The notes beneath the pieces are model-generated. The model ran no database searches. It was not told the DNA's origin and saw nothing but the letters and a program-made list of their open reading frames with translations. From Ketobacter alkanivorans (GTDB lineage Bacteria > Pseudomonadota > Gammaproteobacteria > Pseudomonadales > Ketobacteraceae): DNA of 64,000 bases. The position numbers were made by a program, and so were the translations under genes. The DNA lies in NCBI RefSeq assembly GCF_002863865.1, contig NZ_CP022684.1, forward strand, positions 2,199,501 through 2,263,500, written 5' to 3'. Shown here in pieces: positions 1-7,013 of this stretch. Each line of letters begins with the position of its first letter. The first letter of the stretch is position 1.

Positions 1-55
1 TCACGCCATCCACATACAGAATGTGCTGCGGAATGTGCTTGGTCATTATTTTCAT
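1..55 (-). CDS. urtD: UrtD, urea ABC transporter ATP-binding protein (partial, N-terminus only)
   Basis: Only the first 18 codons lie in the window; the gene runs off the left edge. The start ATG (plus positions 55-53) overlaps the urtC stop in an ATGA arrangement, as in urtABCDE operons. The visible residues begin MKIMTKHIPQHILYVDG, which resembles the short lead-in before the first ABC strand of UrtD. UrtD would be one of two cytoplasmic ATPases energising urea import. The identity is inferred mainly from position after urtA-urtB-urtC; no Walker motif is visible here. Confidence 0.7.
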   Translation of the reverse strand, partial: MKIMTKHIPQHILYVDGV

Positions 56-1197
56 GACAGTGCCTCCCCGGCATCACCGGCCGCCAGCGCTTTCTTCTCA
101 GCCCGTTTATCTTTCCACTGCTGCACCACACCCACCACACCTTGGGGCAGGAACAGCGTAGACACCACAAACAAGCCTCCCAGCATGAACAACCACACCT
201 CAGGGAATGCGCCAGTGAAGAAGGTCTTGCCGTAATTCACCAGCACCGCACCGATCACCGCACCATAGAGGAATCCACGGCCACCCACAGCCACCCAGAT
301 AATAATCTCGATAGAGTTGATCGGCGAAAACTCACCGGGGTTAATGATGCCAACTTGAGGCACATACAAGGCACCGGCAATACCCGCCAGAATCGCACTT
401 AACACAAACACGAACAGCTTGTAGTGCTCCACCCGATAACCGATAAATCGGGTACGGCTCTCGGCGTCGCGAATCGATACCAGCACCCGCCCCAACTTCG
501 ACGACACCACAAAGCGACACAGCAGATACCCCAGTATCAAGGCAATACCCGAGCACACAAACAAAGCCACCTTGGTGCTATCCGCCTGCAGACTGAACCC
601 CAGCAGATCCTTGAAATCAGTCAGCCCGTTATTACCACCAAAGCCCATATCGTTACGGAAAAAGGCCAACATCAGAGCGTAGGTCATGGCCTGCGTAATG
701 ATGGACAAGTACACCCCCGTAACACGGGAACGGAAAGCCAACCAGCCAAACACAAACGCAAGGATAGCGGGGGCAATAGCAACCATGGCCATGGCAAAGA
801 AGAAATTGTCAAAACCAAACCAATACCAAGGTAGCTCCTGCCAGTTCAAAAACACCATAAAATCGGGCAACAGCGGATTACCGTACACGCCGCGATCACC
901 GATCTGACGCATCATATACATACCCATGGCGTATCCACCCAGCGCAAAGAATGCACCGTGACCCAAACTGAGAATACCGCAGTACCCCCAGATCAAATCC
1001 ACCGCCAAAGCTAACAAGGCGTAACACAAGTACTTGCCCAGTAACCCAATGGTGTAAGAGGACACGTGGAACACGGAACTTTCCGGCACCAGCATATTCA
1101 ACATGGGCAGTACGATAATGGCTGTCAGAATCACCGCCAACAAACGCTTCCCGGCCACATCGTTCATGAGCCAGGCCAATCTGGATTGTGATGTCAT
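52..1197 (-). CDS. urtC: UrtC, urea ABC transporter permease
   Basis: A 381-residue inner-membrane permease of the branched-chain amino acid type (LivM-like) and one of the two channel subunits for high-affinity urea uptake. About ten hydrophobic segments run through the protein, and the family stretch YCGILSLGHGAFFALGGY lies near residue 70. The C-terminal tail is charged (KDKRAEKK). Length is usual for UrtC. The gene begins four bases after the urtB stop with a GGAGGG ribosome binding site inside the end of urtB, and its stop overlaps the urtD start, so translation is coupled through the operon. A second, divergent UrtC-like permease lies at 58169-59311. Confidence 0.95.
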   Translation of the reverse strand: MTSQSRLAWLMNDVAGKRLLAVILTAIIVLPMLNMLVPESSVFHVSSYTIGLLGKYLCYALLALAVDLIWGYCGILSLGHGAFFALGGYAMGMYMMRQIGDRGVYGNPLLPDFMVFLNWQELPWYWFGFDNFFFAMAMVAIAPAILAFVFGWLAFRSRVTGVYLSIITQAMTYALMLAFFRNDMGFGGNNGLTDFKDLLGFSLQADSTKVALFVCSGIALILGYLLCRFVVSSKLGRVLVSIRDAESRTRFIGYRVEHYKLFVFVLSAILAGIAGALYVPQVGIINPGEFSPINSIEIIIWVAVGGRGFLYGAVIGAVLVNYGKTFFTGAFPEVWLFMLGGLFVVSTLFLPQGVVGVVQQWKDKRAEKKALAAGDAGEALS

Positions 1198-1200
1198 GGC

Positions 1201-2832
1201 TTAACCCTCCACAAACCGGCCTTTCAGGGCAAACAAACCCCTGGGCCGACGCTGAATAAACAGAATGATGAACACCAGAATCAGGATCTTGGCCAACACC
1301 GCCCCTGCCACCGGTTCTACAAATTTGTTGGCAACACCCAAACTGATGGCTGCCACAAAGGTGCCCCACAGATTACCCACACCACCAAACACCACCACCA
1401 GGAACGAATCAATGATGTAGGACTGCCCCAGGTTAGGGCCGACATTGGTAAGCTGACTTAACGCCACCCCCGCGATACCGGCAATACCGGAACCTAAACC
1501 GAAGGTCATGGCATCCACCCAACCTGTGCGAATGCCCATGGAGCTGGCCATGGAACGGTTCTGCGTAACTGCCCGCATCTGCAGCCCGAAGAAACTCTTC
1601 TTCAGCAACAACATCAATCCAAACAGCACTACCAACGCAAAAACGATGATATATAAACGGTTATAAGTGAGGGAAAGGAACCCATTTAAGTGCAGGGATC
1701 CACTCATCCATTCCGGCGTAATCACAGAACGATTGAGTGGCGAAAAGACCGAACGCACCAACTGCTGTAGAATCAGGCTGATACCAAAGGTCGCCAGCAA
1801 GGTTTCCAAGGGGCGGCCGTACAAATGCCGAATCACCGTACGTTCAATCACAATCCCCATCAAACCCGACACCATAAATGCGGCTGGAACTGCCACGATT
1901 AACGATGCCTCAATATAATTTGGCATCAATAACTGCACCACGTATGTGGTGTATGCGCCCAACATAATCATTTCGCCGTGGGCCATATTGATCACCCCCA
2001 TCACACCAAAAGTGATGGCAAGCCCTACTGCGGCCAACAATAAAACCGAGCCCAAGCTGAAACCAAAGAACAGGTCTTCAACAAACTTATACCATGTCTC
2101 CATGGCCTTCAGCCCTTTCAAAACTTCGGTAGCTTCTTCACGCACCAGAGCACTGGGCTCAGCATAACTGCCATCTTCGCTGGGCTGCACCAACTGGGTA
2201 AGCATGGCCATGGTGTGTTTATTAGCAAATCCATCCATATCCTTAACTGCCTGGATGCGATCCACCTCATTATCGCTTTGCAAAAGAATAACCCCACGAG
2301 CCACTTTTAAAGCCTGCTTGACTGCCGCATCTCGCTCTTTCTCGATTGCAGTCTGCAACGCGCCCAGAAACTCGGGGCTGGGTGTCTTGATCAGATCATC
2401 TGCAGCAGCCATGCGGATATCAACTTTCTTGCTCAGCAATTTGTAACCCGCAATCTGCGTGCGCAACTGTTTACGCAAGGCATTAGTGGTGGCAACCTTT
2501 TTTACTTCTCGCTTGCCCACATCGCCCAGCACCTCACCACTGATCACATCGGTAATGGTGTAACCGGACTCAGCTTCCGCAGTAAACACAATACGTTTAT
2601 CAGATTTTTTGTAGTAAAGATCGCCTGCCAGCAGCGACTCCATAACCGGCAACACACGCTCGTCGTCCAGCGCAGCGATTGCCTCAATAGCTTTGGCCTT
2701 TTTCTTAAAGCTTGATTCAGTTAACTCGCCAATAAGCGATTCGAAACCAGTGCCGTCCTCTGCTGCCCAAACAGGCGTCACGCAGATCAGACTCAGCAGC
2801 ACCAGCAACACTCCCCAGTATTGTTTTCTCAT
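1201..2832 (-). CDS. urtB: UrtB, urea ABC transporter permease with long periplasmic N-terminal domain
   Basis: The C-terminal ~290 residues are a LivH-like permease (family stretch ITFGVMGVINMAHGE; several membrane spans) that pairs with UrtC. The N-terminal ~240 residues are an extracytoplasmic alpha-helical region behind a signal peptide (MRKQYWGVLLVLLSLICVT...WAAE). This extension is typical of proteobacterial UrtB and absent from plain LivH. The open frame extends to a TTG at 2850, but the ATG at 2832 places the signal peptide correctly, so I choose it; the ribosome binding site is weak. A hairpin/terminator sits between urtA and this gene and would reduce its expression relative to urtA. 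The paralogue at 57230-58156 lacks the N-terminal domain. Confidence 0.93.
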   Translation of the reverse strand: MRKQYWGVLLVLLSLICVTPVWAAEDGTGFESLIGELTESSFKKKAKAIEAIAALDDERVLPVMESLLAGDLYYKKSDKRIVFTAEAESGYTITDVISGEVLGDVGKREVKKVATTNALRKQLRTQIAGYKLLSKKVDIRMAAADDLIKTPSPEFLGALQTAIEKERDAAVKQALKVARGVILLQSDNEVDRIQAVKDMDGFANKHTMAMLTQLVQPSEDGSYAEPSALVREEATEVLKGLKAMETWYKFVEDLFFGFSLGSVLLLAAVGLAITFGVMGVINMAHGEMIMLGAYTTYVVQLLMPNYIEASLIVAVPAAFMVSGLMGIVIERTVIRHLYGRPLETLLATFGISLILQQLVRSVFSPLNRSVITPEWMSGSLHLNGFLSLTYNRLYIIVFALVVLFGLMLLLKKSFFGLQMRAVTQNRSMASSMGIRTGWVDAMTFGLGSGIAGIAGVALSQLTNVGPNLGQSYIIDSFLVVVFGGVGNLWGTFVAAISLGVANKFVEPVAGAVLAKILILVFIILFIQRRPRGLFALKGRFVEG

Positions 2833-2851
2833 AGTGACTTGCTTCTTCAAA

Positions 2852-2893
2852 AAAGCCCCGCCAATTTTTGCTAAGCATAACTGGCGAGGCTTT
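2852..2893 (-). terminator. Hairpin/attenuating terminator between urtA and urtB
   Basis: Twelve-base arms (2852-2863 and 2882-2893) pair with one mismatch and are followed on the minus strand by a run of T. It lies just after the urtA stop and before urtB. This fits partial termination that keeps the binding protein in excess over the permeases, as is common for ABC uptake operons. Seen in sequence; the readthrough level is inferred. Confidence 0.8.
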
Positions 2894-2929
2894 GGTGGAT
2901 GTATCTAGATCGTTTAAACAACTAGTTGA

Positions 2930-4234
2930 TTAGTAGTTCTGACCTGAACACTTCTTGGTTTCGGTGTTGTAGTTACCGCACATGATTTTTGGATCTTTCC
3001 AATCCGCTTCGATCTTGGCGCTTTCTGGCAGAAAGTCGGTCCAGGCATCCCCAGGCACTTCGCTTTCAGTTTGCCATACCGTTTCGAATTGGCCGTCTGC
3101 CTGGATTTCGCCAATCAGCACTGGCTTGGTCAGGTGATGGTTAGGCAGCATTTCTGCTGTACCGCCAGTCAGGTTAGGTACTTTGATGCCATACATAGCG
3201 GGGCGCACTTTATCCACTTCAGTGGTACCGGCTTTCTCAACGGCTTTGGCCCACATATTGAAACCAATGTAAGTTGCTTCCATCGGATCGTTGGTTACGC
3301 GCTTCTCATCTTTGATAAAGGCGTGCCATTTTTTCATGAACTCAGCGTTTACATCCGCATCGGCGCTCATGAAATAGTTCCACGCAGCCAGGTGACCGAC
3401 TAAAGGCTTGGTGTCAAAGCCAGACAGCTCTTCTTCACCCACAGAGAACGCTACAACAGGAATGTCTTCCGCAGAAACGCCCTGGTTAGCCAGCTCTTTG
3501 TAGAAAGGCACATTGGCGTCACCGTTGATGGTGGAAACCACTGCTGTTTTCTTACCAGCAGAACCAAACTTCTTCACATCAGAGACAATAGTCTGCCAAT
3601 CGGAGTGACCAAAAGGCGTGTAGTTGATCATGATATCTTTTTCGGCAACGCCTTTCGACTTGAGGTAAGCCTCCAGGATCTTGTTGGTAGTACGGGGATA
3701 AACGTAATCCGTGCCCGCCAGAACCCAGCGTTTAACACCTACTTCGTTCATCAGGTAATCAACCGCAGGAATGGCTTGTTGGTTGGGAGCAGCACCCGTG
3801 TAGAAAACGTTTTTAGAGGATTCTTCACCTTCGTACTGAACCGGATAGAACATCATGCCGTTCATTTCTTCAATAACAGGCAATACGGATTTACGGGAAA
3901 CCGAAGTCCAGCAACCGAAGATAACGTCTACCTTTTCTTTCTCCAGTAACTCCTTGGCTTTTTCTGCAAACAGTGGCCAGTTGGATGCAGGATCAACCAC
4001 TACCGCTTCCAGCTTCTTGCCCAGCAATCCGCCTTTCTTGTTTTGATCTTCTACCAGCATCAACACAGTATCTTTGAGCGTGGTTTCACTGATCGCCATA
4101 GTGCCGGACAGTGAGTGCAAAACCCCAACTTTTATAGTGTCCGCAGCCAATGCCATGCTCGACACTAAAGACATAGATGCAGCAACCGCCGCTCCAGTCA
4201 TCGTTTTTATAAACGTAGACTTGCTTTTCTTCAT
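2930..4234 (-). CDS. urtA: UrtA, urea ABC transporter substrate-binding protein
   Basis: A 434-residue periplasmic binding protein of the Leu/Ile/Val type 1 fold, specific for urea or short amides. The signal peptide ends near residue 31 (SSMALAADTIKVG). The family core VGVLHSLSGTMAISE and a cysteine-bearing CWTSVSRKSVLPV segment are present, and the length is standard. The start ATG at 4234 has a strong GGGGGAG ribosome binding site seven bases upstream. It is the first gene of urtABCD(E), preceded by a sigma-54 promoter-like element and an NtrC-type palindrome, so induction under nitrogen limitation is likely. A divergent homologue (FmdD-like) is encoded at 55925-57154. Confidence 0.96.
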   Translation of the reverse strand: MKKSKSTFIKTMTGAAVAASMSLVSSMALAADTIKVGVLHSLSGTMAISETTLKDTVLMLVEDQNKKGGLLGKKLEAVVVDPASNWPLFAEKAKELLEKEKVDVIFGCWTSVSRKSVLPVIEEMNGMMFYPVQYEGEESSKNVFYTGAAPNQQAIPAVDYLMNEVGVKRWVLAGTDYVYPRTTNKILEAYLKSKGVAEKDIMINYTPFGHSDWQTIVSDVKKFGSAGKKTAVVSTINGDANVPFYKELANQGVSAEDIPVVAFSVGEEELSGFDTKPLVGHLAAWNYFMSADADVNAEFMKKWHAFIKDEKRVTNDPMEATYIGFNMWAKAVEKAGTTEVDKVRPAMYGIKVPNLTGGTAEMLPNHHLTKPVLIGEIQADGQFETVWQTESEVPGDAWTDFLPESAKIEADWKDPKIMCGNYNTETKKCSGQNY

Positions 4235-4281
4235 GGGAACTCCCCCAGTGAGTTATTGGTTTTGTGAACGCACGGGGTAAT

Positions 4282-4297
4282 AGCATTTTCCATGCCA
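4282..4297 (-). promoter_or_regulatory. Sigma-54 (-24/-12) promoter of urtA
   Basis: On the minus strand the element reads TGGCATGGAAAATGCT. It has the invariant GG and GC separated by ten bases and differs from the TGGCAC-N5-TTGCW consensus at two positions. The predicted start site is near 4270, about 36 bases before the urtA ATG. Match to consensus seen directly; function inferred. Confidence 0.75.
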
Positions 4298-4370
4298 CCG
4301 GCAAAATCGGCCATTTTATGGCCATAACCGGTTCCTTTGCTCCTCTTAACTCGACTTACTGGCAGCCAGA

Positions 4371-4387
4371 TGCACCCCCATGGCGCA
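4371..4387. promoter_or_regulatory. NtrC-type enhancer site upstream of urtA
   Basis: TGCACCCCCATGGCGCA matches the NtrC palindrome TGCACC-N5-GGTGCA with one mismatch. Its centre is about 109 bases upstream of the predicted sigma-54 start site, the usual enhancer distance. A weaker second copy (right half GGTGCA perfect, left half AGACCC) is at 4442-4458. Together these imply NtrBC control of urea uptake. Confidence 0.65.
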
Positions 4388-4513
4388 CACAGTTTCACTG
4401 CGCCCCACGAGAACGCACCATTGCGAGGCGAAAACCAGACCAGACCCATGGCGGTGCAAATATGTCAGTTCTGTCTAAATGAACTACCATCCACGATGGA
4501 AATTTCAACACAA

Positions 4514-4547
4514 TAAAAAAAGGGCGCCTGTCCAGACGCCCTTTTTT
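4514..4547. terminator. Rho-independent terminator after ureG
   Basis: An A-rich run and GGGCG, an 11-base loop and CGCCC followed by six T form a hairpin readable on both strands. It lies directly downstream of ureG (minus) and upstream of the urtA promoter. It separates ureG from the urt operon although both run the same way. Confidence 0.85.
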
Positions 4548-4572
4548 AAGGCATTCCCCACATAAAACATGC

Positions 4573-5181
4573 TTATTTCAGCATGCCATGCTCACAAATA
4601 AACTGGATTATCGCCTGCAATCCTGTCTTCTCTTTCATATTTGCAAACACAAAGGGCTTGTCCCCACGCATTTTTCGAGCATCCCGATCCATTACCTCCA
4701 GAGATGCACCCACCAACGGAGCCAAATCAATTTTATTAATCACCAAAAGGTCAGACTTGGTGATGCCCGGCCCACCTTTACGGGGGATTTTGTCTCCTGC
4801 AGACACATCGATCACGTAAATAGTGAGATCCGACAGCTCAGGACTGAAGGTTGCCGCCAGGTTATCGCCCCCACTTTCTATGATCACCATATCCAGATCA
4901 GGGTGCCGCTCATTAAGATCAGCTACCGCCGCCAGGTTCATGGAAGCATCTTCACGAATGGCGGTATGTGGGCAGCCCCCGGTCTCTACCCCAATAATAC
5001 GATCTGGCGACAGCGCCTCATTGCGAGTTAGAAACTCTGCATCTTCACGGGTATAAATGTCGTTGGTTACGACAGCGATATTGAAATCACTGCGCATGGT
5101 TTCACATAATCTCAAGGTCAGCGCGGTTTTACCTGAGCCCACCGGCCCGCCAATGCCCACACGAAGGGTTTGTTTTGTCAT
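4573..5181 (-). CDS. ureG: UreG, urease accessory GTPase
   Basis: A 202-residue SIMIBI-class GTPase that delivers nickel to urease with UreE, UreF and UreD. The Walker A segment [11 protein letters not shown] is near residue 11, the nickel-site CPH motif appears as [13 protein letters not shown] near residue 66, and the nucleotide motif NKIDL is near residue 150. Length is normal. The gene is detached from the other urease genes: ureDABCEF lies about 10 kb away on the same strand (15236-19678) with unrelated genes between. It has its own terminator and a weak sigma-54-like element upstream, so it probably forms its own transcript. Confidence 0.97.
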   Translation of the reverse strand: MTKQTLRVGIGGPVGSGKTALTLRLCETMRSDFNIAVVTNDIYTREDAEFLTRNEALSPDRIIGVETGGCPHTAIREDASMNLAAVADLNERHPDLDMVIIESGGDNLAATFSPELSDLTIYVIDVSAGDKIPRKGGPGITKSDLLVINKIDLAPLVGASLEVMDRDARKMRGDKPFVFANMKEKTGLQAIIQFICEHGMLK

Positions 5182-5217
5182 GATGTCCTCTGATTGTTAC
5201 AGCGTGCTATCACAGCC

Positions 5218-5233
5218 AGCAGCTTTCAGGCCA
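5218..5233 (-). promoter_or_regulatory. Weak sigma-54-like element upstream of ureG
   Basis: On the minus strand TGGCCTGAAAGCTGCT keeps the GG-N10-GC spacing but departs from consensus at three positions. The predicted start site is about 27 bases before the ureG ATG. It could give ureG nitrogen control despite separation from its operon; chance occurrence is quite possible. Confidence 0.3.
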
Positions 5234-5359
5234 GCAATGTCTCATAGGTTAACACTGCGCTTTCCATTTCTGCAAAGCCTGCCCGTCATGGCCTGGGTTT
5301 ATCCCTGGCCACCCCCATGCTTTAATGCACCTACTAATAACCCGAAAAAGAACATCAAC

Positions 5360-6049
5360 ATGCACACCGATACTCTATCACTGGAGCAGGATCTGCTGCT
5401 CTATCTACAGGATGACCAACTCAGCAAAACGGAATCCAGAGAACTGAAAGCCGCTCTCATGGGCCTTCCCAATGAGGATATCAACTTCCTGCGTAACCGG
5501 CTGTTCGAGCTGGCACGGGATCGACTCAGCGCAGGGTCGCCAGATGCCATGAGCATCATTGGCTGGCTGGATCGCTGTACCAAGGCCATTGATGGTGTTT
5601 TCTGCAATCGTCAGAGTCGCCATGAAGCCCATTTTACCCCAGGGGATGCCTGCCTTGATCATATCATCGCCGGCCTCAACAATGCCCGTAGCCGTATCGA
5701 GATCTGCGTCTTCACCATCTCCGACAACCGGCTGTCTGACGCTATCGCCAATGCCTTCAAACGCGGCATCGCCGTGCGCATTATCAGTGATAACCATAAA
5801 CAGCATGACGCAGGCAGTGATCTGGAATGGCTAATTGAGCAAGGCATACCCACCCGTTTCGACCGCACCCCCGATCATATGCACCACAAATTTTGTGTGG
5901 TCGATGGACTGACACTGATCAACGGCAGCTTTAACTGGACTCGAAGCGCTACCGAACGGAACCAAGAGAACATCGTGATCAGTCAGGATTCCGCCTTGGT
6001 TTTGCAGTTTCAGCAACAGTTTGATGCCCTCTGGGAGGCCTATTCATGA
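5360..6049 (+). CDS. Phospholipase D-like (single HKD) protein, possible nuclease
   Basis: A protein of 229 residues from the ATG at 5360; the frame stays open upstream to 5057, but that part overlaps ureG antisense and is unlikely to be coding. The C-terminal half carries one PLD catalytic motif: HHKFCVVDG (H-x-K-x4-D) followed by NGSFNWT (GSxxN-like). Single-HKD proteins such as Nuc, BfiI and Zucchini work as dimers cleaving phosphodiesters. The N-terminal ~90 residues are helical and charged with no family I recognise. No signal peptide is seen. The stop overlaps the start of the next gene (ATGA), so the two are probably translated together. The substrate cannot be told from sequence. Confidence 0.8.
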   Translation: MHTDTLSLEQDLLLYLQDDQLSKTESRELKAALMGLPNEDINFLRNRLFELARDRLSAGSPDAMSIIGWLDRCTKAIDGVFCNRQSRHEAHFTPGDACLDHIIAGLNNARSRIEICVFTISDNRLSDAIANAFKRGIAVRIISDNHKQHDAGSDLEWLIEQGIPTRFDRTPDHMHHKFCVVDGLTLINGSFNWTRSATERNQENIVISQDSALVLQFQQQFDALWEAYS

Positions 6050-6723
6050 ATTCACTTCAAGGCAAACGCATCCTAGTAACACATTCAGATGCTTTTATGG
6101 GCCCGGCCATCTGCACCAACCTCGAATCAAAGGGTGCGACGGTTATTGCGAGCCAGGAAACACTCATAGCCCCCCATGAACCAGCTGCTCTTATTGCAGC
6201 CAGCGGCCAAATAGATATCGTGGTAATAAATCTTTCAATAACCGCGCCCACCAGCGCTGCCACCGATATAAGTGATGAGGAATGGCGTCATACATTTTCC
6301 CTGTTGGTCGATCCGCTACCACGAATATGCAAAGCCATTCTGCCACAAATGATTGAACGCAAACGGGGAAAGATCATCCTAATTGGCAGCGCTGCGGCCT
6401 TGCGTGGCATGAAACGCACTGCCACCTACAGCGCAGCAAGAGGTGCGCAACTGGCCTATGTTCAGGCATTAGGCGTTGAGGTTGCAAAGCACAACATACA
6501 AGTAAATGCCGTAGCTCAGAATTTCGTAGACAACCCGACCTATTTTCCGGCGGCGGTGCAAGCCGATGAGCGCTTCAAGGCACGCCTGCAACGGGAAGTG
6601 CCCCTCGGGCGGCTCGTTAGCGCCGAGGAGGATGCAGAATTTGTCAGCTATCTGTGTAGCGCCGCAGCAGACTGCTTTGTCGGGCAGGTGTTTCCACTTT
6701 GCGGCGGCTGGGTGGGGCGCTAA
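6046..6723 (+). CDS. Short-chain dehydrogenase-related protein with halohydrin dehalogenase signatures
   Basis: A 225-residue SDR-fold protein. Instead of the NAD-binding TGxxxGxG motif it has T12-H-S-D-A-F17-M-G19, which matches the halohydrin dehalogenase signature T-x4-F/Y-x-G. The catalytic residues are Ser115, Tyr128 and Arg132 with S-x12-Y-x3-R spacing, where normal SDRs have Y-x3-K. The VDNPTYFP stretch after the core resembles the dehalogenase nucleophile-binding loop, and the end GQVFPLCGGW fits the family. Such enzymes do not use NAD(P); they convert vicinal halohydrins to epoxides and open epoxides with small anions. The start overlaps the PLD-like gene stop. A cofactor-independent SDR of another function is the main alternative. 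Confidence 0.7.
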   Translation: MNSLQGKRILVTHSDAFMGPAICTNLESKGATVIASQETLIAPHEPAALIAASGQIDIVVINLSITAPTSAATDISDEEWRHTFSLLVDPLPRICKAILPQMIERKRGKIILIGSAAALRGMKRTATYSAARGAQLAYVQALGVEVAKHNIQVNAVAQNFVDNPTYFPAAVQADERFKARLQREVPLGRLVSAEEDAEFVSYLCSAAADCFVGQVFPLCGGWVGR

Positions 6724-7013
6724 AACCGCTCGCGCCAAGAAAAACCACATAACTAATAAGCTTCTACTGATAGTGCGTGTATAACGGAAGTTCACACCTC
6801 GCATAAAACTAGAACAAAAAACGATCTTACACATTTTTTGTGATACTGATCTAAACTTAGAGACACTGGATAGCCAATACAATATGCGTGAGCTATGGGC
6901 GCTGCAGTAAATCATATACACGTAATTCATGCGATCAACCTCGACGCATAAATACTACACACTACATCGAACCGATGTTACCGCCCCTCACAACTTCAGG
7001 ATGAAGACGGCGT

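Noticed and set aside
896..1369. 157-codon minus ORF overlapping urtB and urtC
   Set aside because: It is an out-of-frame shadow of two well-identified genes.
5057..5359. N-terminal extension of the PLD-like gene
   Set aside because: It lies antisense to ureG and adds no recognisable domain; the ATG at 5360 gives a sensible start.
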